From positions 62,001 to 126,000 of the forward strand of contig NZ_JBANRM010000001.1 in NCBI RefSeq assembly GCF_037154085.1: DNA of 64,000 bases, given 5' to 3'. How positions within the stretch are numbered: the first letter of the stretch is position 1; each line of letters begins with the position of its first letter. The notes below the pieces were generated by a model. The model searched no databases and had not been told where the DNA came from. It worked only from the letters and a program-made list of their open reading frames with translations. The DNA comes from Andeanibacterium fulvum. Its GTDB lineage: Bacteria; Pseudomonadota; Alphaproteobacteria; Sphingomonadales; Sphingomonadaceae. A program made the position numbers and the translations under genes. This document shows, in pieces, positions 50,669-59,693 of this stretch.

Positions 50669-53600
50669 TCAACCGGCCTTCTTGGCCCGTTTCACGATGC
50701 CCGAAAGCCCCTTTGTAAGCTGATAGAGCCCGTTGAGGCGCGACTTCGGATCGCCCCAGGCGCGTTCAATCACCAGCTTCATATCGGGCCGCAGGCGGGC
50801 CGTGCCTTGCAGGCGCTCGACATAAGCGAGCAGGCCCACCGGATCGGGGAAGCTGTCCTTGTGGAACGTAACCAGCGTGCCGCGCGCGCCGACATCCACC
50901 TTGGAGATATTGGCGACGATGGCCTGCTGCTTGATTTCGATGAGCTTGACCAGGTTCTCGGTCGGTGAGGGCAGCGGCCCGAAGCGGTCGATCATTTCGG
51001 CCGCCAGCGAATCCAGTTCTTCCTTGCCCTTGGCGTCGTTCAGGCGGCGATAGAGCGCCATGCGCACGGCAAGATCGGGCACGTAATCGTCCGGGATCAT
51101 GATCGGGGCATCGACTGTGATCTGCGGCGAGAGGCCGCTGCTGTCGCGTTCCAGCCCCATATCGCCCGCCTTGGCCGCCAGGATCGCGTCTTCCAGCATC
51201 GACTGGTAAAGTTCGAAGCCGACCTCGCGGATATGGCCCGATTGCTCGTCGCCCAGCAAATTGCCCGCGCCGCGAATGTCCAGATCGTGGCTGGCAAGCT
51301 GGAAGCCCGCGCCTAGCCCATCGAGATCGCCCAGAACCTTCAGGCGCTTTTCCGCCACTTCGGAAAGCTGCTGGTCCTGCGGATGGGTGAGATAGGCATA
51401 GGCACGCAGTTTCGACCGGCCAACACGGCCGCGCAGCTGGTAAAGCTGGGCGAGGCCGAAGCGATCCGCGCGGTGGATGATGATCGTATTGGCGCTTGGA
51501 ATATCCAGCCCGCTTTCCACGATGGTGGTGGAAAGCAGCACGTCATAGCGGCGCTCGTAAAAGGCGGCCATGCGCTCTTCCACTTCGCGGGCGCCCATCT
51601 GGCCGTGGGCGGAGATATATTTCACTTCCGGCACGGACTTGTGCAGCCAGTCCTCGATATCTGGCAGGTCCGCAATGCGCGGCACCACGATGAAGCTTTG
51701 CCCACCGCGATGATGTTCGCGCAGCAGGGCCTCGCGCATCACCACTTCGTCCCACTCCATCACATAGGTGCGCACGGCGAGGCGATCTACCGGCGGGGTC
51801 TGCATGGTGGTGAGTTCGCGCAGCCCGCTCATGGCCATCTGCAAGGTGCGGGGGATCGGCGTGGCGGTGAGGGTGAGCATGTGGACGTCGGCCTTCAGTT
51901 CCTTCAGCCGTTCTTTGTGCTTCACGCCGAAGCGCTGCTCCTCGTCCACGATCACGAGGCCAAGGCGCTTGAACTCCACCTGCTTGGCGATGATCGCATG
52001 GGTGCCGACCACGATATCCACCGTGCCGTCTTCCAGCCCGTCGCGCGTTTCGGAAGCTTCCTTGGGCGGGACGAGGCGGGAGAGGCGGCCGATCTTGATC
52101 GGGAAGCCGTTGAAGCGGGCGGAGAAGTTTTCGAAATGCTGGCGGGCGAGCAGAGTGGTGGGGGCAACCACTGCCACCTGTTGGCCTTCCATCGCGGCGA
52201 CGAAGGCCGCGCGCAGGGCCACTTCCGTTTTGCCGAAGCCGACATCGCCGCAGACGAGGCGGTCCATCGGCTTGCCTTCCGCGAGGTCGTTCAGCACGTC
52301 CTCGATGGCGCGTTCCTGATCCTCGGTCTCCTGCCAGGGGAAACGCTCGACGAACTGGTTATAGCCGCTTTCGTCAGGCACCAGCGCCGGGGCTTGGCGC
52401 AGGGCGCGCAGGGCGGCCGTGCGCAGCAGTTCGGCGGCAATGGCCTGAATGCGTTCCTTCAGCTTGGCGCGGCGCTTCTGCCATGCTTCGCCGCCCAGCC
52501 GGTCGAGCGGCAGGGCCTCGTCGGAGGAACCGTAGCGGGTGAGGACGTCGATATTCTCGACCGGGATGTAGAGCTTATCCCCGCCGGCATATTCCAGCAT
52601 CACGCAGTCATGCTGGCTCTTGCCGACCGCGATGGCTTCCAGCCCGAGATATTTGCCGATGCCGTGCTCGATATGGACGACGAGGTCCCCGGCATTGAGG
52701 GCGGAGAGTTCGGCCAGAAAAGCGTCGGCATCCTTGCGGCGCTTGCGGCGGCGCACGAGGCGGTCGCCCAGCATGTCCTGCTCGGTGACCACTTCCATTT
52801 CGGCATTGGCGAAGCCGGTCTCGAGCGGGAGGACGACAGCGACCGGCTTGCCCTTTGCCGCAAAACCCAGGGCCTCCTGCCAGGTGTCGGCAAGGCGCGG
52901 TTCGGCGCCCTGTTCGGCGAGGATCGAGGAAATGCGTGCCCGGGAACCCTGCGAATAGGCGGCGATCACCGGCTTCTTGCCGGCCTTGCCGATGGCGTTG
53001 AGGTGTTTTGCGACAGCCTCATAGACATTGTCGCCCCGGGCGCGTTCGGGGGCGAAATCGCGGGCGCCGGAGAAGGCGAAGTCGATCACGCCCGCGCTTT
53101 CAGGCTGGGCGAAGATATCCGTCCGGTGGATCGGCCAGCCTGCGAGGCGTTCGGCGAATTCGTCGCGCGCAAGATAGAGCGCGTCGGTGGCGAGCGGGCG
53201 ATAGGAACCGGCGGCCTGCCCGGAGGCTTCGACGCGGGCCTGATGATAATCCTCGACGTCGCCCAGCCGCTCATCGGCGGAACCCATCGCGCCGGTGTCG
53301 ATCACCATCACATCGTCTGCGGAAAGGTGATCGAACAGGGTGGCAAGCTTGTCCTCGAACAGGGGCAGCCAGTGCTCCATCCCCGCGAGGCGCCGCCCGT
53401 CGCTGACCGCCTGATAGAGCGGATCGCCCGTGGCATTGGCGCCGAACATCTCGCGGTAGCGGGTCCGGAAGCGCTTGACCGTATCCTCGTCCAGCAGGGC
53501 CTCGCTGGCGGGAAGCAGCAAGTGCCCTTCCACGATGCCGGTGCTGCGCTGAGTGGAGGGATCGAACAGCCGCAGGCTTTCCAGCTCATCCCCGAAGAAA

Positions 53601-54148
53601 TCGAGCCGCAGCCCGCCTTCGAAGCCGGAGGGGAAGATGTCGAACACAGAGCCGCGCACGGCGAACTCGCCCGCGTCGATCACCGTATCGGTGCGCGAAT
53701 AGCCCTGGCGCTGGAGGAGGGCGATCAGGCTTTCATGCCCGATCTGCATGCCGGGCACGATCTCGCGCACGGATTCGCGGATGCGGAACGGGGTCAGGAC
53801 TCGCTGGAGCAGGGCGTTGACGGTGGTGACGAGCAATTGCCCGTTCTTCTTGCCCCGTTGCAGCTTGTGGAGCGCGGAGAGGCGCTGGGAACTGATCGAC
53901 AGGGCAGGGCTGGCCCGGTCATAGGGCAGGCAGTCCCACGCCGGGAATTCGATCACTTCCAGTTCGGGCGCGAAGAAGGCCGCCGCATCGGCCACTGCGC
54001 GCATGGCAGCATCGTCAGGCGCGACGAACACGGCCCGGCCTTTCGATGCGCGGGCCAGATCCGCCAGCACCAATGGCTGTGCCCCGCGAGCTACGGAAGC
54101 GAGCTTCAGCGGGGAAGAGGCAGAGAGAATGCGTTGGAAATCGGGCAT
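50669..54148 (-). CDS. mfd: Transcription-repair coupling factor Mfd
   Basis: Mfd removes RNA polymerase stalled at lesions and recruits UvrA. The 1159-residue protein has the N-terminal UvrB-like module (DCLPYDRASP, GEFAVRGSVFDIFPSG), and the RNA-polymerase-interacting domain with GDLVVHIEHGIGKYLGLE. The RecG-like helicase has Walker A GDVGFGKTEVALRAAF, DEEQRFGVKHKE, TATPIPRTLQMAM and GRVGRSKLRAYAYL. A C-terminal TRCF domain follows. ATG 54148 is chosen because the conserved MPDFQRIL begins there. Confidence 0.97.
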   Translation of the reverse strand: MPDFQRILSASSPLKLASVARGAQPLVLADLARASKGRAVFVAPDDAAMRAVADAAAFFAPELEVIEFPAWDCLPYDRASPALSISSQRLSALHKLQRGKKNGQLLVTTVNALLQRVLTPFRIRESVREIVPGMQIGHESLIALLQRQGYSRTDTVIDAGEFAVRGSVFDIFPSGFEGGLRLDFFGDELESLRLFDPSTQRSTGIVEGHLLLPASEALLDEDTVKRFRTRYREMFGANATGDPLYQAVSDGRRLAGMEHWLPLFEDKLATLFDHLSADDVMVIDTGAMGSADERLGDVEDYHQARVEASGQAAGSYRPLATDALYLARDEFAERLAGWPIHRTDIFAQPESAGVIDFAFSGARDFAPERARGDNVYEAVAKHLNAIGKAGKKPVIAAYSQGSRARISSILAEQGAEPRLADTWQEALGFAAKGKPVAVVLPLETGFANAEMEVVTEQDMLGDRLVRRRKRRKDADAFLAELSALNAGDLVVHIEHGIGKYLGLEAIAVGKSQHDCVMLEYAGGDKLYIPVENIDVLTRYGSSDEALPLDRLGGEAWQKRRAKLKERIQAIAAELLRTAALRALRQAPALVPDESGYNQFVERFPWQETEDQERAIEDVLNDLAEGKPMDRLVCGDVGFGKTEVALRAAFVAAMEGQQVAVVAPTTLLARQHFENFSARFNGFPIKIGRLSRLVPPKEASETRDGLEDGTVDIVVGTHAIIAKQVEFKRLGLVIVDEEQRFGVKHKERLKELKADVHMLTLTATPIPRTLQMAMSGLRELTTMQTPPVDRLAVRTYVMEWDEVVMREALLREHHRGGQSFIVVPRIADLPDIEDWLHKSVPEVKYISAHGQMGAREVEERMAAFYERRYDVLLSTTIVESGLDIPSANTIIIHRADRFGLAQLYQLRGRVGRSKLRAYAYLTHPQDQQLSEVAEKRLKVLGDLDGLGAGFQLASHDLDIRGAGNLLGDEQSGHIREVGFELYQSMLEDAILAAKAGDMGLERDSSGLSPQITVDAPIMIPDDYVPDLAVRMALYRRLNDAKGKEELDSLAAEMIDRFGPLPSPTENLVKLIEIKQQAIVANISKVDVGARGTLVTFHKDSFPDPVGLLAYVERLQGTARLRPDMKLVIERAWGDPKSRLNGLYQLTKGLSGIVKRAKKAG

Positions 54149-54170
54149 GAAATGAACCGCTGCAAACACG

Positions 54171-54315
54171 AAAGCCCCCTCCTCTTCAGAGGAGGGGGTT
54201 TGGGGGTGGTGTCGCGGTGGAATAGCGGCGCTTGCGGCAAAGCACCACCCCGCTGCGACTAGGCCTTGCTACGCAAGTCCAAGTCTCGCTGCTCCTCCCC
54301 TGAAGAGGAGGGGCA
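54171..54315. repeat. Composite palindromic repeat between sdhE and mfd
   Basis: About 145 bases. The left end is a CCCCCTCCTCTTCAGAGGAGGGGG palindrome in two halves around TTCAGA (54175-54198). Then GGGGGTGGT (54202-54210) pairs with ACCACCCC (54244-54251). The right end is a CTCCTCCCCTGAAGAGGAGGGG palindrome (54292-54313). No coding capacity is seen. It resembles non-autonomous palindromic elements of sphingomonads. Confidence 0.8.
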
Positions 54316-54324
54316 GGCGGGTTA

Positions 54325-54597
54325 TCAGATGCGGACGTAATCGATCATCTGGAGCTGGCGCATCATCTGGCCGGCATATTTTTCCGGCACGGGCTGTGCT
54401 TCCAGGGCCCAGGCCATGATCTCCACGTCATCCTCGTCAAGCAGTGCCTCGAACCAGCCAAGCGCCGCTTCGTCCCAATCTCCATGATGGCGGTCGAAGA
54501 AACCGCCGATCATGTAATCGGCCTCGCGCGTGCCGCGATGCCACGCACGAAACTTTGCGCGGGCGAGGCGAGTCTCAAGGGTCGGGGCACCGGGCAT
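54325..54597 (-). CDS. sdhE: FAD assembly factor SdhE
   Basis: This 90-residue helical protein of the Sdh5/YgfY family helps attach FAD covalently to SdhA. The RGTREADYMIGGFFDRH region corresponds to the conserved RGxxE motif, with the acidic FEALLDEDDVEIMAW helix after it. It is followed two bases upstream by the end of the host-attachment-family gene. mfd is transcribed in the same direction beyond the repeat. This order (sdhE near mfd and recG) recurs in alphaproteobacteria. Confidence 0.92.
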   Translation of the reverse strand: MPGAPTLETRLARAKFRAWHRGTREADYMIGGFFDRHHGDWDEAALGWFEALLDEDDVEIMAWALEAQPVPEKYAGQMMRQLQMIDYVRI

Positions 54598-54598
54598 C

Positions 54599-55003
54599 TT
54601 ACTTGGCCTTCAAAGCTTCGAGGATGTCTTCGGGCTTGTGGCCCACCAGATCCTTGTGGAACTCGCCCAGCAGGGCGTGTTCGGTCTGCTTGTGATAGTG
54701 CTTGCGCAGTTCGCCCAGTGTGCGGGGTGCGGCAATCACTACCAGCTTGTCGATCTTGTGGCCCAGCACCTGGCCATTGAGCCATTCGGCCACGCCGGCG
54801 GCATGCGCGTCTTCATCCTGAAGGCTGGCCTGCGGATTGCCCGCGCTGGAATAATGGCGCCCGCCCGATCCGTGATTGTGCTCGTCGAGCTTGGGGGAAG
54901 GCAGGGCGGTGAGTTCGGGTTCGGCCTCATTGCCGCTGTTGCGATAGAGTTCGAACTTCGTGCCATCGGCCAGAGCGATAATAGCACCATGGGGCAGCAA
55001 CAT
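54599..55003 (-). CDS. Host-attachment-family protein (baeRF-like)
   Basis: This 134-residue protein matches the family named 'protein required for attachment to host cells'. It has an N-terminal strand IIALADGTKFELYRN, a GSGGRHYSS loop, and the strand KLVVIAAPRTLGELRKHY. Newer comparison puts the family near the bacterial and archaeal release-factor-1-like (baeRF) fold. The attachment name comes from an old Agrobacterium study and may not describe its role. It is short and cytoplasmic, with no catalytic residue that I can assign. It is two bases from sdhE, so it is probably co-transcribed. Confidence 0.85.
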   Translation of the reverse strand: MLLPHGAIIALADGTKFELYRNSGNEAEPELTALPSPKLDEHNHGSGGRHYSSAGNPQASLQDEDAHAAGVAEWLNGQVLGHKIDKLVVIAAPRTLGELRKHYHKQTEHALLGEFHKDLVGHKPEDILEALKAK

Positions 55004-55132
55004 TCAGCTTCTCCTCACCTGTGTTCTCTTGGGGACGATCACCGTCTGGGGGCATATGGGGATACGAGACTGGCATTTTAATGCGCTGTGTCAAATCTGG
55101 CGAATTTTCCGCCATTGGGGCAAGGAGTTCCG

Positions 55133-57190
55133 ATGCGGCCCGACCAGCTCAATCCGCTTTTCGTCGAATCCGATGCTCTCGAGGGCGTCGGACTCAAGCT
55201 GTTCAAGCCGTTGGAGAAGCTCGGCCTGGCGCGAGTGAAGGACCTTGCCTACCATCTGCCGGAGCGCTTCGTGCTGCGCCATGCGGTGGATAATCTCGAT
55301 CAGGCAAGTGTGGGCGAACAGATCGTCGTGGCGCTGACTCCCGTGGAGCAGCGCGCCTCTGCGGGGCGTGGGCCCTATCGGGTGCTGGCGCAGGATTCGC
55401 TCGGCAATATCTGCGCGCTGACCTATTTCGGCCGCGCTTCCTATACGGCGCGCAAGCAATTGCCGCTGGGGGAGAAGCGCTGGATCGCCGGGCGGCTCGA
55501 TCAATATGGCCAGATGCTCCAGATCGTTCATCCTGACCATGTCGAGGAAGAAAGCAGCCGTCTGGCAGGCAAGCTGGTGGAGCCGGTCTATCGCCTGGCC
55601 GAAGGGCTGACCCAGCCGCGCGTGGCGGGCTTGGTGGCGCAGGCTTTGGCGCGTGCGCCGGAACTGCCCGAATGGATCGAGCCGAGCCTGCTCGACCGGC
55701 AGAAGTGGCCCGCCTGGCGCGATGCGCTGACGCTTGCCCACAAGGACGAGCATGCCGCCGCGCGGGACCGGCTGGCCTATGACGAACTGCTCGCCAGCAG
55801 CCTTGCCCTGATGCTGGTGAAGGAGAGCAATCGCACCCGGCGCGGCCAGCCGCTGCAGGGTGACGGCTCGCTGCGCGCGAAGCTGCAATTGCCCTTTGGC
55901 CTGACCGGCGCGCAGAAGCGCTCCATTGCCGAGATCGAGGGCGACATGGCCCAGGGTCACCCGATGCTGCGCCTGCTGCAGGGCGATGTCGGAGCGGGCA
56001 AGACGGTGGTGGCGCTGGAATCCATGCTGGTGTCTGTTGAAGCCGGAACGCAGGCGGCCATGCTGGCGCCGACCGAAATCCTCGCCCGCCAGCATTTCGA
56101 AACGATCCGCCGCCTTGCCGCTCCCACCGGAGTGAACGTCGCTTTGTTCACCGGGCGCGACAAGGGCAAGGCGCGCGAGAGCATCCTGATGGGGCTGGTC
56201 GATGGCAGTATCGACATCGTGATCGGCACTCATGCGATCTTTCAGGAGGCAGTCGCCTATCGCAATCTCGGGCTGGTGGTGATCGACGAGCAGCACCGCT
56301 TCGGCGTCGGCCAGCGCCTGATGCTGACGCAGAAGGGCCGGGTGACGCCGCATTGCCTTGCCATGACGGCCACTCCGATCCCGCGCACGCTTACCCTGGC
56401 GCAATATGGCGAGATGGACGTCTCCCGCCTCGACGAGATGCCGCCGGGCCGTCAGGCGATCGACACGCGGGTCGTGTCCATCGATCGGATCGCGGACGTG
56501 GTCTCGGGGATCGAACGGCATATTGCGGGCGGGCAGCAGGCCTATTGGGTCTGCCCGATGGTGCGCGAGAATGAAGGCGAGGACCTTGCTGCGGCGGAGG
56601 CGCGCTACGCGTCGCTCAAGGAACGGTTCGGCGACGCGGTCGTGCTGGTGCATGGCCAGCTCAAGCCGGAACTGAAGGACGCGGCGATGGAGCGCTTTGC
56701 CAGCGGCCAGGCCAAGGTGCTGGTCGCCACCACCGTGATCGAAGTGGGCGTGGACGTGCCCAATGCCACGCTGATGGTGATCGAGCAGGCGGAGCGTTTC
56801 GGCCTCGCCCAGCTACACCAGCTGCGCGGCCGCGTGGGGCGCGGGTCCGAGAAATCGGTCTGCCTGCTGCTGCGGGGGGGCGAACTGTCCGAAACCGCCA
56901 AGCAGCGCCTTGCCCTGATGCGCGAGACGCAGGACGGTTTTCGCATTGCCGAGGAAGACCTTGAGCTGCGGGGGGGCGGGGAACTGCTCGGCACGCGGCA
57001 ATCGGGGGAGAGCGCCTTCAACGTTGCCTCGCTCGACCAGATTCAGCGCCTGCTGCCGCTCGCCCACGACGATGCGCGCCTGCTGATCGAGCGCGACGGC
57101 GGCCTTGCCAGCCCACGCGGGGAAGCGGCGCGGCTGTTGCTCTATCTGTTCGAGCGGGATTGGGGCGTGCAATTGCTGCGGGGCGGGTGA
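55133..57190 (+). CDS. recG: ATP-dependent DNA helicase RecG
   Basis: RecG remodels stalled forks and Holliday junctions. The 685-residue protein has the N-terminal wedge/OB domain (YHLPERFVLR, ALTYFGRASYT), Walker A GDVGAGKTVVALE, motif II VIDEQHRFGVGQR, TATPIPRTL, and GRVGRGSEKSVCLLL. ATG 55133 with AAGGAG upstream is the family start; an in-frame ATG 45 bases earlier is unlikely. It is divergent from the host-attachment gene. Confidence 0.96.
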   Translation: MRPDQLNPLFVESDALEGVGLKLFKPLEKLGLARVKDLAYHLPERFVLRHAVDNLDQASVGEQIVVALTPVEQRASAGRGPYRVLAQDSLGNICALTYFGRASYTARKQLPLGEKRWIAGRLDQYGQMLQIVHPDHVEEESSRLAGKLVEPVYRLAEGLTQPRVAGLVAQALARAPELPEWIEPSLLDRQKWPAWRDALTLAHKDEHAAARDRLAYDELLASSLALMLVKESNRTRRGQPLQGDGSLRAKLQLPFGLTGAQKRSIAEIEGDMAQGHPMLRLLQGDVGAGKTVVALESMLVSVEAGTQAAMLAPTEILARQHFETIRRLAAPTGVNVALFTGRDKGKARESILMGLVDGSIDIVIGTHAIFQEAVAYRNLGLVVIDEQHRFGVGQRLMLTQKGRVTPHCLAMTATPIPRTLTLAQYGEMDVSRLDEMPPGRQAIDTRVVSIDRIADVVSGIERHIAGGQQAYWVCPMVRENEGEDLAAAEARYASLKERFGDAVVLVHGQLKPELKDAAMERFASGQAKVLVATTVIEVGVDVPNATLMVIEQAERFGLAQLHQLRGRVGRGSEKSVCLLLRGGELSETAKQRLALMRETQDGFRIAEEDLELRGGGELLGTRQSGESAFNVASLDQIQRLLPLAHDDARLLIERDGGLASPRGEAARLLLYLFERDWGVQLLRGG

Positions 57191-57210
57191 CGCCCGCACC
57201 TGCTCAAAAT

Positions 57211-57338
57211 CCGCTCGTCCTGAGCTTGTCGAAGGACGCACACGACAGTTGATGCCAAGGCGCGATGGTCAGCTTCGCGCTTGGTGTTTTGGCAGGACTT
57301 AAGCTGGCGCGCGTCCTTCGACAGGCTCAGGATGGGCG
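57211..57338. repeat. Inverted pair of TCGACA repeats flanking a small gap
   Basis: Two 27-base near-identical arms in opposite orientation: 57211-57237 (CCGCTCGTCCTGAGCTTGTC then GAAGGAC) and 57312-57338 (GTCCTTCGACAGGCTCAGGA then TGGGCGG). They differ at a few positions. They enclose about 74 bases. Such TCGACAAGCTCAGGACG units occur in many copies in sphingomonad genomes. Confidence 0.85.
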
Positions 57339-57348
57339 GGTGTGGGGA

Positions 57349-58236
57349 TTACTCCCCCACCACATTCCCCTTCGTTGCCTCCAGCGCAATCGGTCCCACC
57401 AGAGAGGCGACGATCGGCGCGCCACCGGGAATATCCGCCCGCCGGGCGTCCATCCGCATCTCGTTCATGGCGATATGTGCCGAGACATGGCGCGTGAAGG
57501 GCAGCACGGTGCCTTCGCCCCAGTCCTGATGGACGATGTCGAATTCCAGCCTGTCGCCCTCGATGCGGAAATTCTCCAACGCGCCGAACGTGTAGGGATT
57601 ATCGCAGCGCCCGCAGGCGAGGCCGAACAGACCTTCGCCATCCCTGCGGATGAGGAAATATTGCTTGTTCATTCCAACGCCGAAGCCGAGCCATACACCC
57701 TCCACATCGCTGGCGGACAGCGAGCGCCATGGCGCCGGTTGCCGATAGGGGGCAGGGGCAGGAGGAGGGGCGCCGGCGCCTGCCGGTTGGAGCAGCGGAA
57801 CCGGCGGCGCATCGGGCGGCAGTATCGCCACCGGATAGGGCGCCGCATCGGGGCCGCGCGGGTCCTTGATCGTCTCCTGCCGGAAGGCGCGCCCTGCGCT
57901 CTCGCCGGTGATGGCCAGCTTGCCGCCTTCAAGCCGCGCCGTGGCTTTCGTCTGGAAGTCCGGTTTTCCGTCCAGCTTCAGGTGGCGGATAGTGAAGGTG
58001 ATGCCGCCATCTTCGCTGAATGTTCCCTCAAGCGGGGCCAGGGTGGTCGCGTCCGCGCAGTGAGTGCAATAGACGCCGGTGACCGTCTCGCCGCGGATCA
58101 CGAACTGGTAGACATGCGGATCGCCGCCATCGGTCCGCCAGCCGCCGCGATAATAGTCCGCATTCTCCGCCGCCGCCTCGGTTGCGAAACCCAGCGCGAT
58201 GGCCAGTACGATGCCCGCCCGCTTTCCTTCGATCAT
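57349..58236 (-). CDS. Exported protein of unknown function with two CxxC motifs
   Basis: This 295-residue protein has a signal peptide ending in AAAEN at about residue 23. Two lobes share a weak pattern: a strand-rich region with YQFVIRGETVTGVYCTHC, and QYFLIRRDGEGLFGLACGRC. They are separated by a Pro-rich linker (about residues 140-180, PPDAPPVPLL...PPPAPAP). Each lobe carries one CxxC that could bind metal or form a disulfide. I recognise no known family. It is probably periplasmic. Confidence 0.72.
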   Translation of the reverse strand: MIEGKRAGIVLAIALGFATEAAAENADYYRGGWRTDGGDPHVYQFVIRGETVTGVYCTHCADATTLAPLEGTFSEDGGITFTIRHLKLDGKPDFQTKATARLEGGKLAITGESAGRAFRQETIKDPRGPDAAPYPVAILPPDAPPVPLLQPAGAGAPPPAPAPYRQPAPWRSLSASDVEGVWLGFGVGMNKQYFLIRRDGEGLFGLACGRCDNPYTFGALENFRIEGDRLEFDIVHQDWGEGTVLPFTRHVSAHIAMNEMRMDARRADIPGGAPIVASLVGPIALEATKGNVVGE

Positions 58237-58451
58237 CGGCCTCTCCCAAGCCCTTTTGCGCAGGATAGAGCGAGCGGCGAGAATTGCCTACTCCCTGCAG
58301 GAACGCGCGATGGCTCCATTCCGGGCAGGAATTCGACTAACCGCCAACCGGGCGGGCCGGGCGTTTTCCCGCCGGGCCTTTTCCATTGCCTAGGCAGGGG
58401 CGCGCTTCTAAACCCCGCCCACTTGGACGGAAACAACGCAAAGCTACACGC

Positions 58452-59693
58452 TTGATCCTCTCGCCTTTCGAATGGACCATCGCCAAGCGCTATATGCTGC
58501 CCGGAAAGGGTGAGGCATTCATCGCGCTCGTGGCCGGCATCAGCCTTGTGGCAGTGATGCTGGGCGTTGCCGCGCTCGTCATCGTGATGAGCGTGATGAA
58601 CGGCTTCCGCGCCGAACTGCTCGACAAGATCGTGGGGCTGAACGGCCATGCGATCATCCAGGCCTATGGCGGACGGCTGGAGAACTGGCAGGACGTGCTG
58701 AAGGAAGTGCGCAAGACGCCCGGAGTCGTGCGCGCTTCGCCGCTGATCGAGCAGCCGCTGCTCGTCACTTTCAACGGCCGTGTGGAAGGCGTGCTGGTGC
58801 GCGGCAACACTCAGCAGGATATCAACCGGCTCGAACCCCAGAAGGTTTCCGGAAGCCTCGCCCAGCTGCGGCCCGGCGCCAGCAAGGTGGCCATCGGCGC
58901 GCGGCTGGCGGAAAATCTCGGCGCCCGCATCGGCGATACGATCACCATCATCAATCCTGCCGGGCGGGCAACGCCCTTCGGCACCGTGCCTCGCCAGATC
59001 GGCTATGAAGTGGCCGCGATCTTCGAGGTGGGCGTCTACGATTATGACGAGAAATTCGTCATCATGCCGATGCAGGATGCGCAGACCTTGCTGCTGATCG
59101 GCGACACTGTCGGCATGATCGAGGTGAAGACCGTCAATGCCGACAAGGTGACCGAAATCCTCGCCCCGGTGCAGCGCCAGCTGGCTGGCGTGGCCGTGAT
59201 TTCGGACTGGAAGACGATCAACGCCAGCCTGTTCGAGGCCTTGGCGGTGGAGCGGGTGGCGATGTTCGTCGTCCTGTCCATCATCGTGCTGGTGGCGGTG
59301 TTCAACATCCTGTCCTCGCTCATCATGCTGGTGCGCGCCAAGACGCGGGACATCGCAATCCTGCGCACCATGGGCGCCACGCGGACGAGCATGCTCAAGA
59401 TCTTCGTCACCACCGGTTTCGTGATCGGGGCGATGGGCACGGTGGCCGGCCTGGCGCTTGGCTTCGTGTTCCTGTTCTTCCGCCAATCGATCGTGCGCGG
59501 GATCGAGCTCATCACCGGCCAGAACCTGTGGGACCCGTCGATCCGCTTCCTGACCGAGCTGCCCAGCCGCACCGATCCGGGCGAGGTGATCGGCATCAGC
59601 GTGATGGCGCTGGTGTTCAGCTTCGTCGCTACGCTCTATCCGGCCTTCCGCGCCGCCAATACCGATCCGGTGCAGGTGCTGCGCTATGAATAA
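58452..59693 (+). CDS. lolC: Lipoprotein-releasing ABC transporter permease LolC/LolE
   Basis: This is the inner-membrane subunit of LolCDE-type machinery that extracts lipoproteins for transfer to LolA. The 413-residue protein has a short cytoplasmic N-terminus (LSPFEWTIAKRY), one membrane helix, a large periplasmic domain, and three C-terminal helices with the FtsX-like ...RTMGATRTSMLKIF coupling segment. The TTG at 58452 begins the conserved LSPFEW; the preceding frame is basic and unlike the family. The gene overlaps lolD by eight bases. Confidence 0.92.
   Translation: MILSPFEWTIAKRYMLPGKGEAFIALVAGISLVAVMLGVAALVIVMSVMNGFRAELLDKIVGLNGHAIIQAYGGRLENWQDVLKEVRKTPGVVRASPLIEQPLLVTFNGRVEGVLVRGNTQQDINRLEPQKVSGSLAQLRPGASKVAIGARLAENLGARIGDTITIINPAGRATPFGTVPRQIGYEVAAIFEVGVYDYDEKFVIMPMQDAQTLLLIGDTVGMIEVKTVNADKVTEILAPVQRQLAGVAVISDWKTINASLFEALAVERVAMFVVLSIIVLVAVFNILSSLIMLVRAKTRDIAILRTMGATRTSMLKIFVTTGFVIGAMGTVAGLALGFVFLFFRQSIVRGIELITGQNLWDPSIRFLTELPSRTDPGEVIGISVMALVFSFVATLYPAFRAANTDPVQVLRYE

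Noticed and set aside
51383..54262. 959-residue open frame on the plus strand opposite mfd
   Set aside because: Same shadow effect; Mfd motifs are all on the minus strand.
58386..58451. Extended N-terminus of LolC from TTG 58386
   Set aside because: The 22 extra residues are basic and unlike the family, while LSPFEW at 58452 is the usual beginning.
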